DNA of 33,957 nucleotides from Methylobacterium goesingense (GCF_022179225.1 NZ_BPQL01000105.1:1-33957); one strand, 5' to 3'; positions 15,207 to 24,625 are shown, counted from the stretch's first letter. Numbers and translations: made by a program. The notes: generated from the letters alone by a model not told the origin.

Positions 15207-17788
15207 GCTTGAAGACACCCGCCGTACGGACGGCAACCGACATCGCCTACGACGACCTGTCCACGGAAGCGCTGGAAAGGCTCGCTGAGAGTGTCGTCTG
15301 CGTCGACGACGCCGGCATCGTCCTCGCCTGCAACGGCGCTGGTGCGACCCTCGTCGACCTTGCCGCGGAGGCGATACTAGGCAGAGATTTCTTCAAGGAC
15401 CTGGCGCCGGGTACCAACGTCCCGCGCGGCTACGGACGCTTCCTGGCCGGCGTGCGGGGCGGCGGCGTCGACGCGCGCGGCACGTTCGCCTTCGACCGGC
15501 AGCCCCGTCCCGTCCGGGCGGACCTGCGCATGGTCTCGGCCGCCCGACCGGGTCGCCATTGGATCACGATGGCCCCTCTCGCGGACGCGACGCGGATCGA
15601 GGGCGTCGCCGTGGTGGAACGGCGTTCGCGCGCCCAGGCGGTCGATCCGACCCAATGCGAGCGCGAACCGATCCACATCCCAGGCTCGATCCAGCCCGAG
15701 GCCGTCCTGCTGGTCGCGGACTTGGATCTCCGCATCGTCGCCCACAGCGCGAACGTGGACGACGCGCATCTCCCTTCAGGGGAGCCCCTGATCGGCCTCG
15801 GGCTCGATGCCGTTCTGCCGGCCTCGTTCGTCAAGCGGATCGGCGCCGCGCTGGCTGCCGACGGACTGACGGAAGGGAACGCCGTCGACCGGACCATCCG
15901 CTTCGCCGGGGAACCCTTCCTGGCCGTCTGCCATGCCCATGCCGGCCGGGTTCTCGTCGAGTTGGAACCGGTCCCCGAGCGGCCCGAGGATTTCGGTCCG
16001 GCGCGCCCGGTACGGACCGGGGTCGCGGTCGCACGCCTGCGGGCCGCGGACACCATCGCGAAAATCGCAGCCACCGCCGCGCGCGAGATCCGCGCCATCA
16101 CCGGCTTCGAGCGCGTGCTGATCTATCGCTTCGATCCCGACTGGAACGGCGAGGCCATCGCCGAGGACAAGTCGGCGGACTGGCCCCGCTCCCTGCTCGG
16201 GTTGCACTTCCCGGCCTCGGACATCCCGGCGCAGGCGCGTGCCCTCTATCTCCGGTCGCGCATCCGGTTCGTGACCGACCGTGACGCCGCGCCGGTGCCG
16301 ATCCTTGCCGACGCCGACCACGACGGCCCCGTCGACCTGACCTTCGTCCAGCATCGCTCGCTGTCGCCGATCCACCTGGAGTACCAGCGCAACCTCGGCG
16401 TCAACGGCTCGATGTCCGCGTCCATCATCGTGGGCGGATCGCTCTGGGGCCTGGTGATCGGGCACCATCGGCGGCCACACTACGTCAGGCCAGCCATGCG
16501 CGGCGTCACCGCGCTGCTCGCCGACGCCTTCGCGATGCGGCTGCAGGAGATCGAGGGACGCACCCTGTGGGAGGACCAGCAGGCCCACCTCGCCACCCAG
16601 GTGCACCTCGTTCGCAAGCTGACCCAGTCGGACGACTTCGTCGATGCCCTCACCTCGGGCGACATCACGATGCTCGACCTGTTCGATACCAAGGGCGCCG
16701 CAGTCGTCTCGGACGGCCGGGTGACCCTTATCGGCAAGGCACCCCCGGCCGAGGACGTGCTGGCGTTACGCGACTGGCTGGCCCATGCCCGGCCGCCGGC
16801 CGAGACAGGCTTCGTCACCCATCGCCTTTCCTCCGAGTACGCGCCGGCTGCGGCTTACGCCGAGGTGGCCAGCGGGCTGATCTCGGTGTTCGTCGATGAG
16901 GCGCGCGACCACTGCCTTATGTGGTTCAAGCCGGAGGCTCCAAGCACCGTCTCGTGGAGCGGCGACCCGCGGAAGTCCGTCGAGCCTGGCAGGGACGCCG
17001 CCATCATCCTCCCGCGGCGCTCGTTCGAGCGCTGGGTGGAGGAACGGCGCGGCCAGTCGAACCGGTGGGCCACCTGGAAGGTCTCGTTCGCCGCGTCCCT
17101 CGCCCAGGTCGTCGAAGGCGTGGTGCTGAGGCAGCGTCGCCGGATCGACGAGTTGACGGTCCTGCTGGCCGAGAAGGAGCGCCTGCTGGAGCAGAAGGAC
17201 GTCCTGAGTCGGGAGATCGACCACAGGGTCAAGAACTCCCTCCAGATCGTCTCGGCCTTCCTGCAGATGCAGCAGCGCCAAACCGAGGACCCAGCAGCCA
17301 AGCAGGCATTCGCCGAGACGTCGGCGCGCGTCATGAGCGTCGCCCGGGTCCACGACAGCCTCTACCAAGCAGAGAACATGGAGGAGGTCGACCTCGGACA
17401 GACCATCGCGGTGCTGTGCCGCGACCTGTCGGGGATGGCAGGCGACGGCCAGACGGTGGGCATCGTCACCGACGAGAAGGTCATGGTGCCCTACCGCAAG
17501 GCGGTGGCGCTCTCCCTGATCGCGACCGAGCTCGTGACCAACGCCTTCAAGTACGCCACGACCGAGGCCGGCAAGGCGAAGGTCGAGGTCAGCATCGTCG
17601 CCCAGGAAGACGGCGGCGTGCGGATGCGGGTCTGCGACGACGGCGAAGGCCTGCCCGAGGGATGGGCCGACCGGAAGCCCAAGGGCACAGGTCTCGGGAT
17701 GCGGCTCGTCCGGGCGATGCTCGACCAGATCGACGCCCGGCTAGAGGTGTCGAACGATCCCGGTGCCTGCTTCATCGTCCACGCCTGA
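15203..17788 (+). CDS. Bacteriophytochrome histidine kinase with degenerate PYP-like N-terminal domain
   Basis: An 861-residue protein starting with GTG at 15203. Residues about 20-125 resemble photoactive yellow protein (ILGRDFFKDLAPGTN, YGRF), but the chromophore Cys is Gly70 and other pocket residues are changed. A phytochrome core follows: PAS with biliverdin-type C152 (TQCEREPIHIPGSIQP), GAF with the PASDIP motif (D340), H391 in SPIHLEYQRNLGV and H421-H422, and PHY with the tongue motif P604-R-R-S-F. The output is a HisKA_2 kinase with H674 in EIDHRVKNSLQ and an ATPase domain (ATELVTNAFKYA, GTGLGMRLV). It should sense red/far-red light through biliverdin; the usual H in IQPHG is E166. 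It is the last gene of the LOV kinase-regulator-phytochrome operon. Confidence 0.93.
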   Translation: MSLKTPAVRTATDIAYDDLSTEALERLAESVVCVDDAGIVLACNGAGATLVDLAAEAILGRDFFKDLAPGTNVPRGYGRFLAGVRGGGVDARGTFAFDRQPRPVRADLRMVSAARPGRHWITMAPLADATRIEGVAVVERRSRAQAVDPTQCEREPIHIPGSIQPEAVLLVADLDLRIVAHSANVDDAHLPSGEPLIGLGLDAVLPASFVKRIGAALAADGLTEGNAVDRTIRFAGEPFLAVCHAHAGRVLVELEPVPERPEDFGPARPVRTGVAVARLRAADTIAKIAATAAREIRAITGFERVLIYRFDPDWNGEAIAEDKSADWPRSLLGLHFPASDIPAQARALYLRSRIRFVTDRDAAPVPILADADHDGPVDLTFVQHRSLSPIHLEYQRNLGVNGSMSASIIVGGSLWGLVIGHHRRPHYVRPAMRGVTALLADAFAMRLQEIEGRTLWEDQQAHLATQVHLVRKLTQSDDFVDALTSGDITMLDLFDTKGAAVVSDGRVTLIGKAPPAEDVLALRDWLAHARPPAETGFVTHRLSSEYAPAAAYAEVASGLISVFVDEARDHCLMWFKPEAPSTVSWSGDPRKSVEPGRDAAIILPRRSFERWVEERRGQSNRWATWKVSFAASLAQVVEGVVLRQRRRIDELTVLLAEKERLLEQKDVLSREIDHRVKNSLQIVSAFLQMQQRQTEDPAAKQAFAETSARVMSVARVHDSLYQAENMEEVDLGQTIAVLCRDLSGMAGDGQTVGIVTDEKVMVPYRKAVALSLIATELVTNAFKYATTEAGKAKVEVSIVAQEDGGVRMRVCDDGEGLPEGWADRKPKGTGLGMRLVRAMLDQIDARLEVSNDPGACFIVHA

Positions 17789-17812
17789 CGGGCGGTATGC
17801 GGGATCGCCCGT
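17788..17812. terminator. Hairpin between convergent kinase genes
   Basis: ACGGGCG (17788-17794) pairs perfectly with CGCCCGT (17806-17812), with an 11-nt loop. It fills the 28-bp gap between the phytochrome gene and the oppositely oriented hybrid kinase gene. There is no T tract, so it may be a bidirectional, partly Rho-helped terminator. Confidence 0.5.
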
Positions 17813-17816
17813 GGAG

Positions 17817-20243
17817 CTAACGGCGGATAGACATGGTCCGCCGCTCCACGGCCACCCTCAGGATGCGCGACAGGTCGGCGACCGAATACGGCTTCCGCAA
17901 AAGTTCGAATCCGTGCGTGCCGTGCTCCGCCAGCACGTGGCTGTAGCCGGACGCCAGGACCACAGGCATGTCGGGCATCTGCTGGCGGATTTTCTCCGCG
18001 AGCTCGATCCCGTTCATGCCGGGCATGACCACGTCGGAGAAGACGATCTCGAAGCGGTTCGGGGTCACCGCGAGTTCAGTCAGCGCCTTCTCGGCATCGG
18101 TCGCCCAGACCGTCTCGTAACCAAGCTCCGTCAGCGCCTGGGCCGCGAACGCGCCCACTTCGTGGTTGTCCTCCACCAGGAGCACGCCGGTGCCGTGACC
18201 ATCCGCGAGCATCTCAGGCTCCGGCTGCTCGTCGACCGCCGGCGCATTGCCGGTGGCTTGCGGTAGGTACAGGGTGAAGGTGGTGCCGCGCCCGACCTCG
18301 CTCTCGGCGACGACCTCGCCGCCCGATTGCTTTGCGAAGCCGAACACCTGGGACAGCCCGAGGCCGGTCCCCTGTCCGACGCCCTTGGTCGTGAAGAACG
18401 GCTCGAAGATCCGATCCAGGATGTCCTGGGGGATTCCGGCGCCGGTATCGGTGATCGAGACGGCCACGAAGTCCCCGTACCGCGCCGGATGCGCCCTTGC
18501 CGCCGGCACCCTCTCCACCGGCCGGACCCGGATCGTCAGCCGACCCTCACCTTCCATCGCGTCACGGGCGTTGACCACCATGTTGACCAGCGCCGTGTCG
18601 AACTGGCTCGGGTCGGCGTCGATCAGGCACGGATGCACCCGGCCCTGCGCATCCCGACACGGTTCGACGACGGTATCGACCTGGATGCGGGCGCCGGTCA
18701 GCGTGCGCACCATGTCCGCGACGGAGCCGACGCCACGCCCGACGTCGAACACCTCGGGTTGGAGGGCCTGGCGCCGGGCGAAGGCCAGCAATTGGGCCGT
18801 CAGCTTGGCGGCGCGGGCCACCGTGTCCGAGATGGCCCCGATGTAGCGGGTGCGGCGCTCCTCGGCGAGGTTCGGGCGCTTGAGCAGGTCTGTGGACGAC
18901 TTGATGACCGTCAGCAGGTTGTTGAAGTCATGCGCCACGCCCCCGGTGAGCTGCCCGACCGCCTCCAGCTTCTGCGACTGGCGTAGCTGGTCCTCCAGGG
19001 CCTTGCGCTCGGTGATGTCGCGTCCGGCCGCGTAGAAGTGGTCATCGCGCGGGATCGCGTTCCAGGACACCCAGCGGTAGGCTCCATCCTTTGTCTGGAC
19101 CCGCACGTCGACGTCGTCGAGCACCTCGCCCGCGATGACGCGTTCGAACGCCCGCCGCGCGGCCTCCCTGTCGTCAGGATGGACGAAATGGTCGAACCGC
19201 GCCCCGACGATGTCGCTCGGCGCCCACCCCAGCATCGTCGCCCAGGTTTCGTTGCCGGAGCGGAATAGACCGTCCATTCCGCAGACCACGAACAGGTCGC
19301 GGCTGGCCCGCAGGAGCATGTCCCGCTCCTCGGTGCGGTCGCGGGCCGATGCCTGGAGATGGTCCTCCAGCCTGCGCCGGTCGGTGATGTCGTTGAACAG
19401 GATCGCCACCCGCCGCCGCGCGAGATCGCCGATCCGCAGGGCATGGACGTCGAACCATCGGCCCAAGGAGACCGCGCCGCTCTCGAAGCGTACGGACCGA
19501 CCGGTCATCGCCACCTCGCCGTAGGTGTCGAACCACTGCCGTTCGAGATCGGGAACGAGGTCGCGGACCCATCGCCCGGTCGCGCCATGGAGGCCGGTGT
19601 GGCGCTCGAAGGCCGGGTTGACCTCGACGAAGCGGTAATCGACCGCCCGTCCCTCCGCGTCGTACCGCATCTCGACGATGCAGAATCCGGCATCGACCGC
19701 CTCGAAGAGGGCCTGGTAGCGCGCCTCGCTCTCGGCGAGACGCTCCTCCTCCGTCCGGAAACGGGTGACATCCAGCTGGCTGGCGAAGAAGTAGCGCAGG
19801 CTCCCGTCCGGGTCGTAGACCGGGCTGACGTAGAGCTCGTTGCGGAACGGCGTGCCGTCCCGGTGGTAGTTCAGGATCTCGACGACCACGTCCCGGCGTG
19901 CCGCTATGGCGTCGCGCACCTTGGCGACGTCGGCCGGGTCGGTGTCAGGCCCCTGCAGGAAGCGGCAGTTCTTCCCGATCAGGTCCTCCGCCCCGTAGCC
20001 GCAGAGGTCTTGGAAGGCGCGGTTGGCGAAGACGATGGGGTTGTCGGGAAGGTTCGGGTCGGTGACGATCTGCGGCATACGGGTTTTCTCCGCCGCCGTG
20101 AACAGAAGGTCGGTCCCGGCCGCCGAGGTGCGCTCGGCGCCGGTCGGAGCATGGACGTGGCTTTCGTTGCGTTCCCGAAGGCGGGCGTTCTCTGCTTTCG
20201 CCTCGCGCAGTTCGCGACGCAGCGCCTCGATTTCCGATTCCAT
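17817..20243 (-). CDS. LOV/PAS hybrid histidine kinase with receiver domain
   Basis: An 808-residue soluble protein. An N-terminal coiled coil (1-28) leads to a LOV domain (about 48-165) with adduct cysteine C93 in GKNCRFLQGPDTD, NYHRDGTPFRN and flip glutamine FASQLDVT. Two more PAS domains follow (about 175-290 and 305-415, ending in DITERKALEDQL). HisKA has H438 in GGVAHDFNNLL; the ATPase has VVNARDAM, DTGAGIP and GTGLGLSQV. The C-terminal receiver has phospho-acceptor D737 in FSDVVMPGMNG and K in LLRKPYS. It is a blue-light hybrid kinase that would pass phosphate within the protein. The ATG at 20243 is chosen over an in-frame start at 20297 because it begins the coiled coil. Confidence 0.93.
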   Translation of the reverse strand: MESEIEALRRELREAKAENARLRERNESHVHAPTGAERTSAAGTDLLFTAAEKTRMPQIVTDPNLPDNPIVFANRAFQDLCGYGAEDLIGKNCRFLQGPDTDPADVAKVRDAIAARRDVVVEILNYHRDGTPFRNELYVSPVYDPDGSLRYFFASQLDVTRFRTEEERLAESEARYQALFEAVDAGFCIVEMRYDAEGRAVDYRFVEVNPAFERHTGLHGATGRWVRDLVPDLERQWFDTYGEVAMTGRSVRFESGAVSLGRWFDVHALRIGDLARRRVAILFNDITDRRRLEDHLQASARDRTEERDMLLRASRDLFVVCGMDGLFRSGNETWATMLGWAPSDIVGARFDHFVHPDDREAARRAFERVIAGEVLDDVDVRVQTKDGAYRWVSWNAIPRDDHFYAAGRDITERKALEDQLRQSQKLEAVGQLTGGVAHDFNNLLTVIKSSTDLLKRPNLAEERRTRYIGAISDTVARAAKLTAQLLAFARRQALQPEVFDVGRGVGSVADMVRTLTGARIQVDTVVEPCRDAQGRVHPCLIDADPSQFDTALVNMVVNARDAMEGEGRLTIRVRPVERVPAARAHPARYGDFVAVSITDTGAGIPQDILDRIFEPFFTTKGVGQGTGLGLSQVFGFAKQSGGEVVAESEVGRGTTFTLYLPQATGNAPAVDEQPEPEMLADGHGTGVLLVEDNHEVGAFAAQALTELGYETVWATDAEKALTELAVTPNRFEIVFSDVVMPGMNGIELAEKIRQQMPDMPVVLASGYSHVLAEHGTHGFELLRKPYSVADLSRILRVAVERRTMSIRR

Positions 20244-20415
20244 GTCCGTCCTGTTCCGGCCAAGCGCCGCACCAAGCCTGGCCGCACCGTCTCCCAACGA
20301 GCGGCCGGAGGTTCTGCTCCCGCCCGATACAGGGAAGCTTTCGAAGTCGAAGGCTTTCGGACGCGTGTCCCTTCGTCACCGACGGGGCGGACAGGGAGAT
20401 CGCGTCTTCCCCTCA

Positions 20416-22446
20416 CTAGGCTGGCGTTGCCGTAATGATTGCCCGAGGTCGCTGCTCGGACGCTTCGAGCACGGAGCGCAGGACGGCTTCCAGGTCCGAA
20501 ACGCCGAAAGGCTTCCTGAGGAGAACCGCGGACGTTCCGACCGCGGCCTCGATGGCGGCCGTATCCGAATACCCGCTCGCGAAGATGATCGGGAGGTCCG
20601 GGCGCCGTTCCCGTACGGCCTTGGCCATCTGTGCCCCGTTCATCCCGGGCATCGCGAAATCGACGAGGACCAAGTCCGGATCGACGGTATCCATCGCCGT
20701 GAGCCCGCGCTCTCCATCCTCGGCCACCGTAACGTCGAAGCCGAGCGTCTCCAGGGAGGCGGAAAGGAATAGGCGGACGTCCGGGTCGTCGTCGACCACG
20801 AGCACCGTCCTCGCGGCGAAGGTGCCGTGGGATACCTGGATCTCTTTGGTCGCCTCGATCCCGGGAACGACCAGGACGGACGGAAGCAGGAGTACGACGG
20901 TCGTCCCGGGCGCAGCTTGCCGTCCGATCCGAGCCGTGCCGCCGGCCTGGCGCGCCATCGCGTAGACTTGGCTCAATCCAAGGCCGGTACCCTGACCGAG
21001 TCCCTTTGTGGTGTAGAAAGGCTCGAAGGCGCGCGCGGCGACGGCCTTGGACATTCCAGTTCCCGTATCGGTCACGCGGATCTCGACGAAGCTTCCCGCG
21101 TCGAGATCGGTCACGTTCGCCACCGTCGTTTCCGACACCGCGATGGTCAGGTCGCCGCCGTCCGGCATGGCGTCCCGTGCGTTGATGGCCAGGTTCAGCA
21201 GCGCCATCTCAAGCTGCGTCGGATCGGCCATCACGCCTAAATCCCGGTGACCGGGCGCGATGGTCACGCGGACGAGGGGGCCCACGGATGCCCGTAGGAT
21301 GTCGGCCATCCCGGTCACCAGGGCGGTGACATCGGTGGAGCGGAGCTCAAGCTTCTGGGCGCGAGAGAAGGCCAGCAACTGTGCGGTGAGCTTGGCACCG
21401 CGCTCCGTCGCCTGCAGGCCGTTCCGGGCCAGCCTCGCGACGCGTTCCGCGTCGGCGGGCTTGCTGAGGATCAGGTCGAAGCTGCCGTGGGCAGCCTGGA
21501 GGAGGTTGTTGAAATCATGCGCCAGCCCGCCGGTGAGCTGGCCGACCGCCTCCATCTTGTGACCCTGCCGAAGGACCTCCTCGCGCCGCAGCTCCTCGGT
21601 GATGTCCCGACCAACCGTATAGAAGCTGCCGCTGCCCGCATCGGCTTCCGGGACGGCGGACCATGCGAAGGCGATGGGCGTCCCGTCTGCCTTGAGCAGC
21701 CGGACGTGGAACTGGTGCACGGCCTTCCCGCTCCGGAGTTTGGCGACGACATCACCGGTCGCTGCCAGGTCGTCCGGGTGGATGATGTCGGAGAACGGAC
21801 GGGCCAGCAGGTCCTTTTCGGAGCGGTCGAGTTGTCTGGACCAGGCAGGATTGATCGAGGTGAGGTAGCCGTCGAAGGTCGCGACGCCGAAGAGGTCGCG
21901 GCTCATCTCGAACAGACGGTCGCGCTCGCGTTTCGCCGCCACCACCTGCCGCCGCTCGTCGTTCACCCGCACGGTCGTCTCGGTGCAGGCGCAGAACAGG
22001 CCGCTGATTGACCCGTGCTCGTCGGGGACCGGGGTGTATGAGAATGCGAAGTGCGTTTCCTCGGGATACCCGTTCCGGTGGAGGGTGAGCGTCAGGTCGT
22101 CCATGTGGATCGGTTCGCCCGCGAACACGCGATCCATCAGCGACCCGACCGACTCGCGGACCTCGGGCCACGTCTCGAAGAACGGCCGGCCGAACGCGGC
22201 CGGGTGGCGTTGCCCGAGCATCTCCGAGTAGCCGTCGTTGTAGAGCAGGATACGCTCCGGTCCCCACGCGATGAACATGGGCTGACCAGAGTTGAGCATC
22301 ACCCGCACGAGTGTCGAAAGGCCCTGGGGCCAGGCATCGGGGGATCCGAGGGACGCCTCGGCCCACCGATGGTTCCTGAAGAGCCTGCCGGCCGTGCCGC
22401 CGGTGGGAAACGTGTCGAGTATCAATGGGGACGGATCGGAACTCAA
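20416..22446 (-). CDS. PAS hybrid histidine kinase with receiver domain
   Basis: A 676-residue soluble protein. The N-terminus (about 25-160) is a PAS-like domain of the type starting RNHRWAEASLGSPDAWPQGL, with no LOV cysteine motif. A second PAS follows (about 175-285, ending GRDITEELRREE). HisKA has H310 in GGLAHDFNNLL; the ATPase has AINARDAMPDGG, DTGTGM and GTGLGLSQV. The receiver has D596 in LVDFAMPGMNG and K in LLRKPFG. The first domain's signal is unknown. It lies upstream of the LOV hybrid kinase gene on the same strand with a 172-bp gap; the shared kinase and receiver layout suggests duplication. Confidence 0.92.
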   Translation of the reverse strand: MSSDPSPLILDTFPTGGTAGRLFRNHRWAEASLGSPDAWPQGLSTLVRVMLNSGQPMFIAWGPERILLYNDGYSEMLGQRHPAAFGRPFFETWPEVRESVGSLMDRVFAGEPIHMDDLTLTLHRNGYPEETHFAFSYTPVPDEHGSISGLFCACTETTVRVNDERRQVVAAKRERDRLFEMSRDLFGVATFDGYLTSINPAWSRQLDRSEKDLLARPFSDIIHPDDLAATGDVVAKLRSGKAVHQFHVRLLKADGTPIAFAWSAVPEADAGSGSFYTVGRDITEELRREEVLRQGHKMEAVGQLTGGLAHDFNNLLQAAHGSFDLILSKPADAERVARLARNGLQATERGAKLTAQLLAFSRAQKLELRSTDVTALVTGMADILRASVGPLVRVTIAPGHRDLGVMADPTQLEMALLNLAINARDAMPDGGDLTIAVSETTVANVTDLDAGSFVEIRVTDTGTGMSKAVAARAFEPFYTTKGLGQGTGLGLSQVYAMARQAGGTARIGRQAAPGTTVVLLLPSVLVVPGIEATKEIQVSHGTFAARTVLVVDDDPDVRLFLSASLETLGFDVTVAEDGERGLTAMDTVDPDLVLVDFAMPGMNGAQMAKAVRERRPDLPIIFASGYSDTAAIEAAVGTSAVLLRKPFGVSDLEAVLRSVLEASEQRPRAIITATPA

Positions 22447-22748
22447 CGGTCGGCACCTGCGGGATCGAGCGGACCACGAGATTGGCTCACCGGGTTCCGC
22501 TTCTCATGTCCCAAGCACTGAATCAGTCTCGTCACGCTACCACACCGTCATGCCACATCGATTGCCGATCCCTGTCGCAATCGGGTGTTGCCGTCGCCAG
22601 AGATGTCAATCAAATTTGGCCCGGACCGTTCCGGGCGAGCCCAGGTAAAGGTGCCGGACGACCCGTCCATATATGCCATCGACGATGGGTGATCCCCTCG
22701 CCCAACGAAGGCACAAGCGTAGCCGCTTGCGCGGAACCCCATTCGCAT
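22447..22748. other. Divergent intergenic region before umuDC
   Basis: This 302-bp region separates the minus-strand hybrid kinase gene from the umuDC operon. It has no credible gene and should hold the kinase promoter. The umuD control site begins at 22749. No RNA gene or repeat was seen. Confidence 0.5.
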
Positions 22749-22763
22749 GTTCTGCTTTTGTTC
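22749..22763 (+). promoter_or_regulatory. LexA (SOS) box upstream of umuDC
   Basis: GTTC at 22749-22752 and GTTC at 22760-22763 with exactly 7 nt between them: the alphaproteobacterial LexA direct-repeat site GTTC-N7-GTTC. It lies 20 bp before the umuD ATG, where bound LexA would cover the promoter or start region. Confidence 0.85.
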
Positions 22764-22783
22764 GTACCTACGGGAGCGACATC

Positions 22784-23212
22784 ATGCAGGTCATCGACGT
22801 CATCATCGGTTTGCCCATCCCGATTCCCCTCCTGGCGCGGCCCGTCAGGGCCGGCTTCCCCAGCCCGGCGGACGATTTCGTCGAAGAGGAGATCGACCTC
22901 CAGCGCCTGCTGATCGTCAATCGGCCGGCGACCTTCCTAGTGCGGGTGGCCGGCGACAGCATGATCCTGGCACGCCTGTTCGACGGCGACCTCGCCGTGG
23001 TCGACCGGTCGCTGACCCCCCGAAACGGCGACATCGTCGTGGTCGACATCGACGGCGAGCGGTCGTTCAAGGTCTGGAAGCGGCAGGGCCCCAAGATCAC
23101 CCTGCACTTCGCCAACCCGCGCTTCCCCGAGTACCGGCTGGCACCTGACGCGCTCGTCGAGGTCTGGGGTGTCGTGTCCGGTTCCGTCTGTGCCGGGCGC
23201 CGCTGCGAATGA
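22784..23212 (+). CDS. umuD: UmuD, SOS mutagenesis protein
   Basis: A 142-residue LexA/UmuD-type S24 peptidase. The self-cleavage site is A23-G24 in VRAGFPSP, the nucleophile is S59 in VAGDSMI, and the general base is K96 in RSFKVWK, all aligning with E. coli UmuD (24/25, S60, K97). RecA filaments stimulate cleavage, and the resulting UmuD' dimer joins UmuC as DNA polymerase V. The ATG at 22784 has a GGGAGCGA ribosome site. The stop overlaps the umuC ATG (ATGA). A GTTC-N7-GTTC LexA box lies just upstream, so the operon should be induced by DNA damage. Confidence 0.95.
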   Translation: MQVIDVIIGLPIPIPLLARPVRAGFPSPADDFVEEEIDLQRLLIVNRPATFLVRVAGDSMILARLFDGDLAVVDRSLTPRNGDIVVVDIDGERSFKVWKRQGPKITLHFANPRFPEYRLAPDALVEVWGVVSGSVCAGRRCE

Positions 23213-24498
23213 CCGCCCGGGCCTACGCCCTCTCCGACGGCAACAGCTTCTACTGCTCGTGCGAACGTGTCTTCGACGCGCGGCTGGCCCGGCTGCCGGT
23301 GATCGTGCTGTCGAACAACGACGGCTGCGCGATTGCCCGAACCAATGAGGCCAAGGCGCTCGGCATCCGCATGGGCGAGCCCTGGTTCAAGATCCGGGAC
23401 ATGTGCCGCCAGCAGGGCGTCCGGGTCTACTCCTCGAACTACGCCCTCTACGGCGACATGTCGGCCCGGGTGAACGCGGTCTACCGGAGCTTTTCCCCCC
23501 GCATCGAGGTCTACTCCATCGACGAGAGTTTTTTGGACATCTCCGACGTGCGCGAGTCGGATCGCGAAGCCCTCGCCCGTGACATGCGGGCGACCGTGCG
23601 GGCCTGGACGGGCATTCCAACCTGCGTCGGGATCGGCCCCACTAAGACGCTCGCCAAGCTCGCAAACCACGTCGCCAAGAAGAACCCGGAGCTCGGCGGG
23701 GTCTGCGACCTGACCGATCCCGAGCAGTACGACCACTGGATCATCCGTGTGCCGGTGGGCGACATCTGGGGCGTGGGGCCGGCCAACACCCGGCGGCTGG
23801 AGGCACTCGGATGCGACAGCGCCGCCGACGTTCGCGACCTCGACACCCGCGTCGCCCGCAAGGCGATGACCGTGGTCGGGGAGCGTCTGGTGCGGGAGCT
23901 CCGCGGCGAGGCGTGCCTCGACCTGGAGACGCTCGCCCCGACCCGGAAGGGCTGCGCCGTGACCCGAAGCTTCTCGAACCGGGTCGAGGATCTCGCCACC
24001 ATGGAGGAGGCGGTCGCCGCCCACGCCGCCAGGCTCGGGGAGAAGCTCCGGGGGGAGCGGCTCGGAACCGATCACGTCACGGTCTTCTTCCACACCTCGG
24101 AGCACGACCGTGACCGGCCTCAGCGTTCGGTATCGACGGTGGTGACGTTGCCCGAGGCGTCGAACGACACCCGTGTGCTGGTGAAGGCGTGCCTGCACGG
24201 CGTCAGGAAGACCTGGAAGGACGGCTTCCGCTATTCCAAGGCCGGGGTCGTCACCACGGACCTCGTGCCCTTGGCAGCCTCGCAGCGGGCCTTGCCGGGG
24301 CTCGGGCAGATCGACCGCGAGCAGGGCGCGGCGCTGATGGCCGCCCTCGACGCCTGCAATCGCCGGTTCGGTCGGGGAGCGGTCGTACCGGGCGCGGCAG
24401 GGCTCACACCAAAGAGGGAGTGGTCGACCAAATTCGAGATGCGCTCGCCTCGATACACAACTCGGGCCGATGAACTGCCGGTGGTCGCCGCGGCCTGA
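23209..24498 (+). CDS. umuC: UmuC, catalytic subunit of DNA polymerase V
   Basis: A 429-residue Y-family polymerase of normal length. Metal-binding carboxylates are D10 (LSDGNSFYCSCE) and D105-E106 (YSIDESFLD). GIGPTKTLAKLAN is the helix-hairpin region, WGVGPANTRRLEALG lies in the thumb, and the C-terminal UmuC-specific region follows (TEHDR-like region, then the end DELPVVAAA). It copies past damaged bases together with UmuD'. It is translationally coupled to umuD. A very long open frame on the opposite strand (22768-24660) is a shadow caused by G/C-rich codons. The A/T-richer accessory genes begin 127 bp downstream. Confidence 0.95.
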   Translation: MTARAYALSDGNSFYCSCERVFDARLARLPVIVLSNNDGCAIARTNEAKALGIRMGEPWFKIRDMCRQQGVRVYSSNYALYGDMSARVNAVYRSFSPRIEVYSIDESFLDISDVRESDREALARDMRATVRAWTGIPTCVGIGPTKTLAKLANHVAKKNPELGGVCDLTDPEQYDHWIIRVPVGDIWGVGPANTRRLEALGCDSAADVRDLDTRVARKAMTVVGERLVRELRGEACLDLETLAPTRKGCAVTRSFSNRVEDLATMEEAVAAHAARLGEKLRGERLGTDHVTVFFHTSEHDRDRPQRSVSTVVTLPEASNDTRVLVKACLHGVRKTWKDGFRYSKAGVVTTDLVPLAASQRALPGLGQIDREQGAALMAALDACNRRFGRGAVVPGAAGLTPKREWSTKFEMRSPRYTTRADELPVVAAA

Positions 24499-24625
24499 GG
24501 CAGAGGGGAGAGCATTCATAACTGAGTCTAAGAGTGTGGAGACCGGAGTTAAGCTGTGATTGTGACGCTTCATTGTGTTGCCAGGAAGGGAGCCAAACGG
24601 CAGGATATCTCTCTGGAGAAGCAGG

